Assembly (NCBI RefSeq): GCF_016802865.1
Contig: NZ_JAEVHM010000021.1
Span: 1-53,296 of the forward strand
Source of the DNA: Micromonospora parastrephiae
Lineage (GTDB): Bacteria > Actinomycetota > Actinomycetes > Mycobacteriales > Micromonosporaceae
Direction: 5' to 3'
DNA: 53,296 nucleotides
The translations under genes and the position numbers were made by a program. The stretch's first letter is position 1. The number at the start of each line of letters is the position of its first letter. Positions 1-9,988 of the stretch are shown here, piece after piece. The notes under the pieces were generated by a model, which saw only the letters and a list, made by a program, of their open reading frames with translations, ran no database searches and was not told where the DNA came from.

Positions 1-49
1 GGCCGGCCGGGGTGTACCCGACCGGCCGGACCGCGTCCGGCGTACCAGG

Positions 50-3000
50 TCAGGCCGCGGCGGAGGTCCGCACCAGGGTGCGGATCTGGCGCAGCAGCAC
101 GGACAGGGCGGCGAGGTCCGCCCGCGACTCGTCGAACTCCCCCATCGCCCGCTGGGCGCGGTGGATCGACGTGGCGTTCGACTGCTCCCACCGCTGCACC
201 CGCTCGTGCGGCGGCAGCTCCTCCGGAGTGGAGTCGAGCACCTCGGCGGTGAGCGCGGCCAGCGCGGCGTACAGGTCGTAGCGCAGCGCCATCCGGGCGA
301 GGGTCTGCCAGCGGTCCTCCCTCGGCAGCAGGGAGATCTTCGACAGCAGCGAGTCCACCCGGAACAGGTCGGAGAGCACGAAGTAGACCGAGGCCACCTC
401 CCCGACGTCCCGACCGCTGCGCGTGGCGGTCTCCACCACGTCCAGCAGGCCGAAGCTGTACATCAACCGGGTCGCCCGCTCCGCCAGTTCGCGCGGCAGC
501 CCACGCTCGGTCATCGAGTCGATGTGCGCGACGATGGCCTGCCGCTCGCTGCCGTAGAACAGCTCCTCCAGCCCCGGCAGCAGCCGGGCCACGCCGTTGC
601 GCAGGCGGGCGATCTCGGTCGGCACGTCGATCGGCGAGCGCCGGTTGGTGACCAGCCAGCGCACCGCGCGGTCGAGCAGTCGACGGGTGTCCAGGTAGAC
701 GCTGGTCTGCAGCTCCGGGGAGACCTTGTTGTCCAGGTCCTCGACGGCGTCCCACAGCTCACGTAGCCCGAACACCTCGCGGACCACCACGTACGCCCGG
801 ATCACGTCGGCCGCGCTGGCCGCGGTCTCCTCGACCACCCGGAAGATGAACGAGATGCCGCCCCGGTTGACCGCCTCGTTGACCAGCACGGTGGTGACGA
901 TCTCCCGACGCAGCCGCTGCCGGCCCATCCGGTCGGCGAACCGCTCGCGCATTGGCGTCGGGAAGTAGCTGACCAGGACGTCCGTCGTCCACTCCTCGTC
1001 GGCCAACCCCTCGGTGAGGATCTCCCGCTCCAGGACGATCTTCACGTACGCGAGCAGCACCGCGAACTCCGGCGCGGTCAGCCCGGACTCGTTGCGGACC
1101 GCCAGCTCCTCGTCCGGCGGCAGCGCCTCCAACGCCCGGTCCAACGCACCGGACCGCTCCAACTCGTTGATCATGCGGCGGTGCACCGGGAGCAGCGAGG
1201 CGGCCTGGGCCTGGGCGTTGTTGATCGCCCGAGCCTGGTCGTAGTTGTCCCGCAGCACCAGCTCCGCGACCTCGTCGGTCATTCCGGCCAGCAGCTCGTC
1301 CCGCTCGGCCGTGGTCAGCTCGCCGTCGGCGACCGCGGTGTTCAGCAGGATCTTGATGTTCACCTCGTGGTCGGAGGTGTCCACACCGGCCGCGTTGTCG
1401 ATGAAGTCGGTGTAGATCCGACCACCGGTCAACGCGTACTCGATCCGGCCGAGCTGCGTCCAACCCAGGTTGCCGCCCTCGCCCGCCACCCGGCAGCGCA
1501 GGCTGCGCCCGTCCACCCGGATCGCGTCGTTGGACTTGTCGCCCACCTCGGCGTTGGTCTGGCTCGACGCCTTGACGTAGGTGCCGATGCCGCCGTTCCA
1601 GAACAGGTCGACCGGCGCGGTGACGATCGCCTTCATCAGCTCCTGCGGCGAGAGCTGCGTGACGTTGTCGTCCAGGCCGATCGCCGCCCGGACCTGCGGC
1701 GTGATCGGGATGGACTTGGCGGTACGCGAGAAGATGCCGCCGCCGGCCGAGATCAGCTCCGGGTTGTAGTCCTCCCACGAGGAACGGGGCAGGTCGAACA
1801 ACCGCCGGCGCTCCGCGTACGAGGTGGCCGCGTCCGGGTCCGGGTCCAGGAAGATGTGCCGGTGGTCGAACGCGGCGACCAGTCGGATGTGCTCGGACAG
1901 CAGCATCCCGTTGCCGAACACGTCGCCGGACATGTCGCCGACGCCGACCACAGTGAAGTCCTGGGTCTGGGTGTCCAGGCCCAGCTCCCGGAAGTGCCGC
2001 TTCACCGACTCCCAGGCACCCCGGGCGGTGATGCCCATCTTCTTGTGGTCGTAGCCGGCGGAACCACCGGAGGCGAACGCGTCGCCGAGCCAGAAGTTGT
2101 GCGTCGTGGAGATCTCGTTGGCGATGTCGGAGAACGTCGCGGTGCCCTTGTCGGCCGCAACCACCAGGTACGGGTCGTCGCCGTCGTGCCGGACCACGTC
2201 CTCGGGCGGCACGATCTGCCCGCTGACGATGTTGTCCGTGACGTCCAGCATCGCGCCGACGAACTCCTGGTAGCAGGCGACCGCCTCGTCCCGGTCACCC
2301 GGCTTCTGCTTCAGCACGAAGCCGCCCTTGGCGCCCACCGGCACGATCACCGTGTTCTTCACCATCTGCGCCTTGACCAGGCCCAGCACCTCGGTACGGA
2401 AGTCCTCCCGACGGTCGGACCAGCGCAGCCCACCCCGGGCCACCGGCCCGAACCGCAGGTGCACACCCTCGAACCGGGGCGAGTACACGAAAATCTCGAA
2501 CTTCGGTCGCGGCGCCGGCAGGTCCGGAATGGCCTGCGGGTCGAGCTTGAACGCCACGTACGCCTTCGGCCGCCCGTCGGTGCGCTTCTGGTAGAAGCTG
2601 GTGCGCAGGGTCGCCTCGATCAGCGTCAGGTACGAGCGCAGGATCCGATCCTGGTCGAGGCTCGCCACGTCGTCCAGCGCACCCCGGATCGTCTCCACCA
2701 GCTCACCGCTGCGCTGCTGCCGCTGCTCGGCGCTCATCTCGCCCGGCGCGAACCGGGTCTCGAACAGCTCCACCAGCAGACCGGCCAGCTTCGGGTACGC
2801 GATGAAGGTCTGCTCCATGTAGTCCTGGGAAAAGACCGTGCCGGCCTGCCGCAGGTACTTCGCGTACGCCCGCAGCACCACCACCTGCCGCCAGGTCAGC
2901 CCGCCGCGCAGCACCAGCTCGTTGAACCGGTCCACCTCGGCCTCACCGCGCCAGGCCGCCGCGAACGCGTTCTCCACGTGCGGGCGCACCTCGGACAGCT

Positions 3001-5131
3001 CGTGGTGCCCCTCGGGCAGCATCAGGCCGAAGTCGTACAGGTAGACCCGACCGTCGATCCGGTCCACCTCGTACGGGTGCTCGTCGACCACCCGGACGCC
3101 GAGCGAGTGCAGCACCGGCAGCACGGCGGAGAGCATCATCGGCTCGCCGTACCGGTAGACCTTGAACCGGACGTTCATCGTCTCGGCCAGGTCCGCGCCG
3201 GGCATCCGCGTGCCCGGCCGGGGCGCGAGCTGCTTGCGGAACAGGTGCATCTCCAGCTGGCCGGGCTCTTCCAGCAGCTCCAGCTTGGCCAGGTCCTTCA
3301 TCGCCTCGTACGGCGTGTGCCCGTCCTTGTAGCCCTCCGGGAACGCGTCGGCGTACCGGGTGAACAGGTGCTTGGCCTGCTCGTCGCCGAGCTTGCGCTC
3401 CAGCACCAGCCGGTAGTCGTCGTCCCACAGTCGGGTCGCGTCGGCCAACTCCTCGGCCAGCAGGTCGGCGTCGATGTCGCCGGGCGGCCGGGTGGGGTCG
3501 GTACGGACGATGAAGTGGATGCGGGCGAGCATCGACTCGGTGACCCGGGTGGTGTAGTCCACCCCGACACCGTTCAACTCGCGCAGCAGGATGTCCTGCA
3601 TCCGCAGCCGGTTCTGGGTGGTGAACCGGTCCCGTGGAAGGTAGATCAGGCAGGAGATGAACCGCCCGTACGCGTCGCGGCGCAGGAACACCCGCAGCTG
3701 CCGACGGCCCGCCATCCGCAGCACACCGACCACCGCGTGGTACAGGTCGTCGGTCTTGATCTGGAACAGCTCGTCGCGCGGGTAGGTCTCCAGGATCTGG
3801 ATCAGATCCTTGCCGGAGTGGCTGCGCCGGCTCAGGCCGGAGCGGTCCAGCACCTCGGCCACCTTACGGCGCACCACCGGAAGCTCCCGGACGCTGGTGC
3901 GGTACGCGGCGGTGGAGAACAGGCCCAGGAAGCGCCGTTCGCCGATCACCTCGCCGGCGGAGTTGAAGATCTTGAAACCGATGTAGTCCAGGTACGCCGA
4001 GCGGTGCACGGTGGCCCGCGAGTTGGCCTTGGTGATGATGAGCAGGCGCTTCTCCAGCACCTTCTCGTGCGCCTCCGGCGTCATCGACGACAGCGACCGG
4101 GCCTCCGGCGAATCGGAGCGCAGGATGCCCAGACCGGTGCCGAGCACCGCCTCCAGCGCCTTGCCGTCGACCTGGTCCGCGGCGTTCCCGCCGGGAGCGT
4201 CCACCAACCGGTACTCACGGTAGCCGAGGAAGGTGAAGTGGTCGTGGGCGAGCCACCGCAGCAGCTCCACCGAGTCGGTGATGTCCTTCTCCGGCACCGG
4301 CGGACGGTTGTCCGAGGTGCGGGCCGAGGCCAGCTCGTCGGCGAGCGCGAGGGCGCGCTGACGCATCTTCGGCCAGTCCTCCACCGCCTCGCGCACGTCG
4401 GTGAGCACCCGTTGCAGCTCGCGGCGCAGCCGGTCCCGCTCGGCCGCGTCCCGGACCGGGTCGATCTCGATCCGCATCCAGCTCTCGATGATGTCGCCGG
4501 CGATCGCGTCGTCCGGCTCCACGTCGGCGGAGACCTCGGTGAGCCGGCCCAGCGGCTCGCGGCGGACCACCACCAGCGGGTGCACCAGCAGGTGCACGTC
4601 CAGGTGGTACGAGTTGAGCAGCGCGGTCACCGAGTCGACCAGGAACGGCATGTCGTCGGTGACGATCTCGACGACGGTGTGGTGCTGGTCCGCGTGCGGT
4701 TCGTGGATCCGCAGCTTCAGTTCGCCGGGCACCCGCTGCTGGGCGAGGTCCCGGTGCGCCCGGGCCGCGTCGAGCATCTCTTCCGCCGTGAAGCCGACCA
4801 GCTCCTCGTCCGGGGCGAACCGCCAGAAACGACCCACCAGGGTCGCCGCGTCCTGGTCGTCCCCGGCGAGCGCGACGGCCTGGGCTACCAGGCGCTCCGC
4901 GTTCGGTACCGGTTCGTCGAGATCGGCGTCCTCCACGTCGTCGGCCAACGCCTCGGTCGGCAGGCCCAGATCGTAGATGGTGTCGATGCTCGACCCGGTG
5001 AGGCCGGTGACGCCCGTGTCGAGTCGGCCGTAGCCGTCCCCGTCGGTCGCGGAATCGAAGCTGTCGTCGTCCCGGCCGGAGTCATCCTGCCGGAGGTCGG
5101 ATTCCGGTTTGATCGCCGGACGCCGGTCCAT
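50..5131 (-). CDS. gdh: NAD-specific glutamate dehydrogenase, large (about 180 kDa) class
   Basis: Interconverts glutamate and 2-oxoglutarate plus ammonium with NAD in the cytosol; this large class usually acts in glutamate catabolism. The 1693-residue product matches the length of the actinobacterial large class (about 1650 residues). A long N-terminal regulatory region precedes the catalytic core; the core shows GPVARGGLRWSDR and VPVGAKGGFVLK, followed by a Rossmann region with VVGVGDMSGDVFGNGML. The start is ATG at 5131: GAGGGGA at 5141-5147 lies 9 bases upstream. The in-frame GTG at 5140 directly abuts that ribosome site and is less likely. The gene is monocistronic here and divergent from the penicillin-binding protein gene. 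Long open frames on the opposite strand are GC-driven shadows. Confidence 0.95.
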   Translation of the reverse strand: MDRRPAIKPESDLRQDDSGRDDDSFDSATDGDGYGRLDTGVTGLTGSSIDTIYDLGLPTEALADDVEDADLDEPVPNAERLVAQAVALAGDDQDAATLVGRFWRFAPDEELVGFTAEEMLDAARAHRDLAQQRVPGELKLRIHEPHADQHHTVVEIVTDDMPFLVDSVTALLNSYHLDVHLLVHPLVVVRREPLGRLTEVSADVEPDDAIAGDIIESWMRIEIDPVRDAAERDRLRRELQRVLTDVREAVEDWPKMRQRALALADELASARTSDNRPPVPEKDITDSVELLRWLAHDHFTFLGYREYRLVDAPGGNAADQVDGKALEAVLGTGLGILRSDSPEARSLSSMTPEAHEKVLEKRLLIITKANSRATVHRSAYLDYIGFKIFNSAGEVIGERRFLGLFSTAAYRTSVRELPVVRRKVAEVLDRSGLSRRSHSGKDLIQILETYPRDELFQIKTDDLYHAVVGVLRMAGRRQLRVFLRRDAYGRFISCLIYLPRDRFTTQNRLRMQDILLRELNGVGVDYTTRVTESMLARIHFIVRTDPTRPPGDIDADLLAEELADATRLWDDDYRLVLERKLGDEQAKHLFTRYADAFPEGYKDGHTPYEAMKDLAKLELLEEPGQLEMHLFRKQLAPRPGTRMPGADLAETMNVRFKVYRYGEPMMLSAVLPVLHSLGVRVVDEHPYEVDRIDGRVYLYDFGLMLPEGHHELSEVRPHVENAFAAAWRGEAEVDRFNELVLRGGLTWRQVVVLRAYAKYLRQAGTVFSQDYMEQTFIAYPKLAGLLVELFETRFAPGEMSAEQRQQRSGELVETIRGALDDVASLDQDRILRSYLTLIEATLRTSFYQKRTDGRPKAYVAFKLDPQAIPDLPAPRPKFEIFVYSPRFEGVHLRFGPVARGGLRWSDRREDFRTEVLGLVKAQMVKNTVIVPVGAKGGFVLKQKPGDRDEAVACYQEFVGAMLDVTDNIVSGQIVPPEDVVRHDGDDPYLVVAADKGTATFSDIANEISTTHNFWLGDAFASGGSAGYDHKKMGITARGAWESVKRHFRELGLDTQTQDFTVVGVGDMSGDVFGNGMLLSEHIRLVAAFDHRHIFLDPDPDAATSYAERRRLFDLPRSSWEDYNPELISAGGGIFSRTAKSIPITPQVRAAIGLDDNVTQLSPQELMKAIVTAPVDLFWNGGIGTYVKASSQTNAEVGDKSNDAIRVDGRSLRCRVAGEGGNLGWTQLGRIEYALTGGRIYTDFIDNAAGVDTSDHEVNIKILLNTAVADGELTTAERDELLAGMTDEVAELVLRDNYDQARAINNAQAQAASLLPVHRRMINELERSGALDRALEALPPDEELAVRNESGLTAPEFAVLLAYVKIVLEREILTEGLADEEWTTDVLVSYFPTPMRERFADRMGRQRLRREIVTTVLVNEAVNRGGISFIFRVVEETAASAADVIRAYVVVREVFGLRELWDAVEDLDNKVSPELQTSVYLDTRRLLDRAVRWLVTNRRSPIDVPTEIARLRNGVARLLPGLEELFYGSERQAIVAHIDSMTERGLPRELAERATRLMYSFGLLDVVETATRSGRDVGEVASVYFVLSDLFRVDSLLSKISLLPREDRWQTLARMALRYDLYAALAALTAEVLDSTPEELPPHERVQRWEQSNATSIHRAQRAMGEFDESRADLAALSVLLRQIRTLVRTSAAA

Positions 5132-5420
5132 CGGTGCCACTCCCCTCGACCCACCGCGTTGTGGGTCACTCTGCCGCCCAGCCTAGGCCCGCCGTTCTGC
5201 GCCATCGTCGGCGGACCACCGGCCGGACGTCCGGATCGGGACTTTGTCCTTTCACCCGTTGCGGGTCCGAGGTTGGCCGGTTGCGGGATACCCCGCCACG
5301 CGATGTTCATCACACCGGCGCGGTCCGTCTTTCCGCACGTATGGCCACTTCAGGGGACGTTGGGGACAGCGTTCTCGTACTACCGTGCAGGGCAGCCCGA
5401 GATCGGAAGGACCTCGCGTC

Positions 5421-7387
5421 ATGCTCCTGTCGTACCCCCGGCCCCACCGACCGAACCCCGCCCGGCGACGGGTGGCGGCGATCACGGCGGCGCTCCTCAC
5501 CGTCGGCCTCCTGGCCGCCTGCTCCGGCGACGACGGCCCGGAGCGCAGCGTGGACGCCTTCCTCGCCGGTTGGCGCAGCGGTGATCTCCAGGCGGTCGGC
5601 CTGGTCGATCCGACCGGCACCAAGCTGCCGGCCGCCGAGGTGAGCCGCGAGATCAAGGAACTCGCCGGTGAGCTGGCGGGCACCCCGCCCAAGCTGACCC
5701 GCCGCGGCGACCCGAAGGTCACCAAGGACATCGCGACCGTGACCGTCCAGGTGCAGTGGACCCTGCCCGGTCAGACCAGCTGGGCGTACGACCGGGAGGT
5801 GCGGCTCGCCCAGGGCGACGACGACCAGTGGCAGGTGATCTGGGAGCCCCGGGTCGTACACGAACAGCTCACCAAGGGTGACCGGTTGGGTTTGCGTCGC
5901 GACGCCGGTCCCCGGGCCGGGGTGCTGGACGCCGCCGGGCAGCCGATCGTCGCCCCTCGCCCGGTGATCCGGGTGGGCGTGCAGCCCGACGGGGTCGCCG
6001 ACATCAAGAAGCTGGTCAAGGACCTCGACGCGGCCTTCAAGGCGATCCGTCCGGCGCTGGTCCCGGCGGTCGACCTGGCGGACCTGCCCGAGCGGGTGGC
6101 CAAGGCCAAGCCGGGCGACTTCGTCGAGGTGGTGACGCTCCGCGAGGAGGCGTACCGCCAGATCAAACCCCGGATCTACGACCTGCCCGGCACCAAGTTC
6201 GTCTCCGACAAGGTCGACCTGGCGCCGACCCGGGAGTTCGCCCGCGCGCTGCTCGGCTCGGTCGACCCGGCGCAGGCCGACGACCTGGCCGCGCACCCCG
6301 ACCGGTACGTGGTCGGCGACCTGGTCGGGCACGGTGGATTGCAGGGCCGCTACGACGAGCGTCTGCGCGGCAGCCCCGGGTTGACCGTGGTCGTCGAGCG
6401 TCCCGCCGAGGGCGGCAAGCTGGAGCCCACCGGCACCGAACTGTTCCGCCGGGAACCTCAGGCCGGGCAGCCGCTCAAGACCACCCTCGACGTGGCCGCC
6501 CAGAACGCCGCCGACGGGGCGCTGCGCCCGGAGGCGCGCCGGTCCTCGCTGGTGGCGGTACGGATCAGCGACGGCGCCGTGCTCGCCGTGGCGAACGGCC
6601 CCGGGCCGGCCGGCGAGAACCTGGCCTTCAACGCGCAGGTGCCGCCCGGTTCCACGTTCAAGATGGTCAGTGCGCTCGGCCTGCTGGACCGGGGTGCGGT
6701 CACCCTCGACGGGCCGGTGGACTGCAAGAAGACCGTCACCGTCGACGGTCGGTCCTTCAAGAACTCCGACAACTTCGAGCTGGGCTCGTGCCGTTCCGCA
6801 CCGACTTCGCCAAGTCCTGCAACACCGCGTTCGCCACCTTGGCGCCGAAGCTGGGTGGCGACGGGCTGGCCGCCGCCGGCCGTTCGCTGGGCCTGGAGGG
6901 CCAGTGGGACCTCGGCACCGACGCCTTCACCGGCAAGGTGTCCACGGGCGGCAGCCTCGCCGAGCAGGCCGCCGCCTCGTTCGGGCAGGGCACCACCCTG
7001 GTCAGTCCGCTGGCCATGGTCGGTGCCACCGCGGCCGTGGCCCGGGGCCGGTTCGAGCAGCCGCGGCTCCTGGTCGACCCCGCGCCGGCCAAGCCGGCCG
7101 CGGCCGGCGAACAGCTCAAGCCGGAGTCCGTCTCGGCGCTGCGCACCATGATGCGCGAGGTGGTGACCACCGGCACCGGCACCGCCCTCAAGGACGTGCC
7201 GGGCGGCGAGGTGTACGGCAAGACCGGCACCGCCGAGTACGACAACAACCCGGCCCACACCCACGCCTGGTTCGTCGGCTGGCGGGGGGACGTCGCCTTC
7301 GCCGTCTTCGTGGAGAAGGGCGGCGCCAGCACCGCCTCAGCCGTCCCGATCGCCGAGCGCTTCCTCCGCGCCCTCCCAACCACCTAA
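5421..7387 (+). CDS. Lipoprotein penicillin-binding protein, MecA_N type (frameshifted in this sequence)
   Basis: Class B D,D-transpeptidase that would crosslink peptidoglycan on the outer face of the membrane. The N-terminus is a lipoprotein signal ending in LLAAC (Cys34). An NTF2-like MecA_N domain (about residues 40-150) and a dimerisation region follow, then the transpeptidase domain with STFK at about 411, SCN at about 466 and KTGT at about 601. ATG at 5421 has GAAGGA 9 bases upstream. The frame breaks near 6788: restoring one G gives GSVPFRTDFAKSCN and a 655-residue protein carrying all three catalytic motifs. As written, the first frame runs on nonsensically to 7151. A sequence error is more likely than a true pseudogene, because four other genes here show the same defect. 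Confidence 0.88.
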
Positions 7388-7391
7388 CCCT

Positions 7392-7435
7392 CGATCACCG
7401 CCCGGGTCCCGTCAGTCCGGACCCGGGCGTGATCG
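7392..7435 (+). terminator. Hairpin terminator after the penicillin-binding protein gene
   Basis: Inverted repeat with arms 7392-7409 and 7419-7435. About 17 base pairs form around CCCGGGTCC/GGACCCGGG, with one bulged C. It starts 4 bases after the stop codon and has no T-tract, as is common for actinobacterial hairpin terminators. Confidence 0.6.
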
Positions 7436-7508
7436 ACTCGATGTCGCTGACATCGCGGCATCCGAACCACTCGGACACGGCGACATCGCTGACACCGGGT
7501 CGATCACG
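7428..7508. repeat. Palindromic intergenic repeat, copy A
   Basis: About 80-bp imperfect inverted repeat. The outer arms read CGTGATCGAC and GTCGATCACG; the inner parts share TGTCGCTGAC and TCCGA with their complements. It belongs to the same family as copies at 20514, 33234 and 40695 and sits between two convergent genes, overlapping the edge of the preceding terminator. Confidence 0.65.
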
Positions 7509-7526
7509 GGCCAGCCGGGAACCGTG

Positions 7527-8834
7527 TCAGGCGGTGTCGGCCTTGTGGTGATCGGGGTGGTCCTCGGCCGGCGGGGACGGTCGTCGGAGCAGACCTGGGC
7601 CGGCCGAAGCGGGTGGGCCGACCGGTTCCCGCTCGACCGGAGCCGGAACGTCGGTATCAGCCGCATCGCCGCCGGAGTGGCCGATGCCGGACAGGTCTGC
7701 GGCGATGTCTCCCGCGTCGGAGGCCCCGGCCTCGGCGAGCGACCCGGTCTCGACGGACGGGTCCCGCGCGGCGACATCGACGAACGGTGACTGGCCGCCG
7801 GGCACGCTGTGCAGCCCGTCGAGCCGCTCCGAGCGTTCGGAGGCGACCGCTGAGCGGCCGTTGCCGCGTCGCGGGCCGGGGGCCGGCCGGGCCGACAGCA
7901 GTCGGGGCGGCACCGCCTCCGGCGCGGTGACCGGGGCGAGGCCGGCGACCACGGTGTTGACGATCTCGGCGGCGTACGAGCCGTCCGGGTCGTAGTCGGG
8001 GTCGAAGACGGTCAGCTCGACGCCGAGACAGTGCGGGGTGTCGACCAGGCCGGCGAGCAGGATCTCCAGCTCGGCGAAGGCGATCCCGCCCGGGTCGGGG
8101 GCGTCCACGGCGGGCATCACCGCCGGGTCGAGCACGTCCACGTCGATGTGCACCCAGTAGCCCGCGCAGTCGGCGAGCTGCTCGTGTGCCCACTGCGCCG
8201 TCCGGGCGGCGCCCTCGGCGCGCAGCGCCGGCACGGGCCGGGTGGTGATCCCCGCCGCCTGGAGGTCGAGCCGGTACTCGTCCTGCGCCCGGATGCCGAG
8301 CACCACCACGTCGATGTCCCGGAAGTAGGGTCGACGCCCCTCCAGCGCGGCCAGGTCGGCCTGCCCGCGCCCGGTGACCAGGGCCAGGTCCTCACCGGCG
8401 GCCGCGCCCACGTAGGAGGCGTTGCCGGGGTGCCGGAAGTCGGAGTGCCCGTCCACGAACACCAACCCGATCCGCCCGCCGACCGCCTCACCGAGGCGGT
8501 GCATGGCCAGCGCGGAGCCGAGCAGCACCGAGCAGTCGCCGCCCAGCACCACCGGGAACTCGCCCCGGTCGATGATCGAGCCGATCCGTTCGGCGAGCGC
8601 CAGCGAGTAGTCCGCGATCTCCCGGGCGTGGCACACGCCGTCGCCGGGCCGCCAGTCACCCGGGTCGTAGCGGGGTGGGGTGAGGCAGCCGGCGTCGCGG
8701 GCGCGCAGCCGGGCCAGCAGGTCGTGGTCGCGCAGCGCGCCGGGCGCCTTACCGCAGCCCGGAACCGACGTGGGCGTCGGTGGCCGCAGACCGAGATTTG
8801 TCGGCGCGTCGAGGACGGCGATCCGGCGCATCAT
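7527..8834 (-). CDS. Arginase/agmatinase-family hydrolase with long C-terminal extension
   Basis: Ureohydrolase fold, a binuclear manganese enzyme that hydrolyses guanidino compounds such as arginine, agmatine or formiminoglutamate. The substrate cannot be told from sequence. Metal-binding motifs are present: GGDCSVLLG, VDGHSDF (usually DAHxD) and HIDVDVLDP. The usual fold ends near residue 310 at IVNTVVAGLAP. About 120 further residues are rich in Ala, Pro, Ser and Asp, look disordered, and have no family counterpart that I recognise. The start is MM; ATG 8834 has GAGGA 9 bases upstream, and ATG 8831 is nearly as good. It follows the thioredoxin-like gene in the same direction with a gap of 66 bases. 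Confidence 0.85.
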   Translation of the reverse strand: MMRRIAVLDAPTNLGLRPPTPTSVPGCGKAPGALRDHDLLARLRARDAGCLTPPRYDPGDWRPGDGVCHAREIADYSLALAERIGSIIDRGEFPVVLGGDCSVLLGSALAMHRLGEAVGGRIGLVFVDGHSDFRHPGNASYVGAAAGEDLALVTGRGQADLAALEGRRPYFRDIDVVVLGIRAQDEYRLDLQAAGITTRPVPALRAEGAARTAQWAHEQLADCAGYWVHIDVDVLDPAVMPAVDAPDPGGIAFAELEILLAGLVDTPHCLGVELTVFDPDYDPDGSYAAEIVNTVVAGLAPVTAPEAVPPRLLSARPAPGPRRGNGRSAVASERSERLDGLHSVPGGQSPFVDVAARDPSVETGSLAEAGASDAGDIAADLSGIGHSGGDAADTDVPAPVEREPVGPPASAGPGLLRRPSPPAEDHPDHHKADTA

Positions 8835-8900
8835 GAGCTCCCGTCCTCGATGGTCGGGCGGGCCGGCCGGAACGCCGGCCCGCGCTGGCGTGCTACGAAC

Positions 8901-9824
8901 TCAGAACAGGGCGCTGGCCAGGGCGCGGCGCGCCGACGCGACCGCCGGGTCGTCCGGGCCGGCGATGGTGAACAGCGACACCAGGTGCTGGCGGACCGTC
9001 TCCCGGTCCTCACCGGCGGTACGCCGGACCAGCCCGACCAGCCGGGCGTACGCCTGCTCGGCCAGGCCGCTGAGCACCTCGATGTCGGCGGCGAGCAGCT
9101 GCGCGGCCACGTCGTCGGGGGCACTCTCGGCGGCGGCCAGCGCGGTGGCCGGGTCGGCGCCGGCCACCCGGCGGGCCACCCCGACCTGGGCGAGGCCGGC
9201 CTCGGCCGCGGCGTCCGCCGGCGAATCGGCGAGGATCTTGCGGTACGCCCGCTCGGCGGCGTCCAGGTCGCCGCTCATCAGCGCGTCGTCCGCCTCGTCG
9301 AGGCGCGGGTCCTCCGGTTCGGCGACGGTCACGCCGCCGGCCTTGAGCACGGCCTGGAGCCACTGGCGCAGCTGCGCCTCGGGCACCACGCCGGAGAAGG
9401 CGTCGATCGGCTGGCCGCCGACCACCGCGTAGACCATGGGGATGCCCTGGACCCGGAACATCTGGGCGATCCGCGGATTTTCCTGCACGTCCACCCGGGC
9501 GAGCACCCAGGCGCCGCCGCTCTCGGCGGCCAGCCGTTCCAGCACCGGGGCGAACTCGTCGCTCTCCGGGAAGCCGGCCGCGCCGAAGAAGACGACGACG
9601 GGCATGGCCATCGACCGTTCGAGCACCTCGGACTGGATTGTGGCCTCGGTGACGTCGACGATGGCGGCGTCACCGCCGGCGGTGGGCGCGCCGGGGACGC
9701 CGGTGGACGGGCCGCCCTGCGGGGGTGTGCCCGGGCGGGTACTGGCTGGTGCGGGGCCGCGCAGCGTGCTGAGGTCGACCGCGCCGCGGGTGAAGATCGA
9801 CGAGGTGATCCGTGGGTCGCTCAT
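8901..9824 (-). CDS. Thioredoxin-fold / TPR protein, YbbN (CnoX) family
   Basis: A 307-residue cytosolic protein. Residues 1-50 are a low-complexity Pro/Gly/Ala tail. A thioredoxin fold follows (VVVFFGAAGFPESDEF, then VDVQENPRIAQMF and GIPMVYAVVGG), and the C-terminal half has TPR-like helices. This is the layout of YbbN/CnoX co-chaperones. The redox CxxC is absent, replaced by AAGFPES, and no cysteine is seen in the domain, so disulfide chemistry is not expected; a holdase or scaffold role is inferred. ATG at 9824 has only a weak AGGT upstream. It sits downstream of icmA in the same direction after a 164-base gap. Confidence 0.85.
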   Translation of the reverse strand: MSDPRITSSIFTRGAVDLSTLRGPAPASTRPGTPPQGGPSTGVPGAPTAGGDAAIVDVTEATIQSEVLERSMAMPVVVFFGAAGFPESDEFAPVLERLAAESGGAWVLARVDVQENPRIAQMFRVQGIPMVYAVVGGQPIDAFSGVVPEAQLRQWLQAVLKAGGVTVAEPEDPRLDEADDALMSGDLDAAERAYRKILADSPADAAAEAGLAQVGVARRVAGADPATALAAAESAPDDVAAQLLAADIEVLSGLAEQAYARLVGLVRRTAGEDRETVRQHLVSLFTIAGPDDPAVASARRALASALF

Positions 9825-9988
9825 GGTTACCTAGTCTCGCACGCGAGCCCGGATTCTCAGGTCACCCGCAACTCCGACGTTGCAACTCTCACGCCCCACC
9901 CCCACCCCCGGCGATCGGGCATTCCTGCCATCGGACGCGGCATCCGCCGGGGCGGCCGCTGCGTGATCGACGGGGGTGGTGGTATGGG

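Noticed and set aside
1181..5584. A 1467-codon open frame on the plus strand opposite the glutamate dehydrogenase gene
   Set aside because: Its product is a low-complexity Arg/Val/Gln/His string with no domain, and the minus strand encodes a full, conserved enzyme. Frames like this are expected opposite long genes at this GC content.
6780..6800. Programmed ribosomal frameshift in the penicillin-binding protein gene
   Set aside because: No slippery heptamer or downstream stimulatory structure stands out, and the same one-base loss occurs in four unrelated genes.
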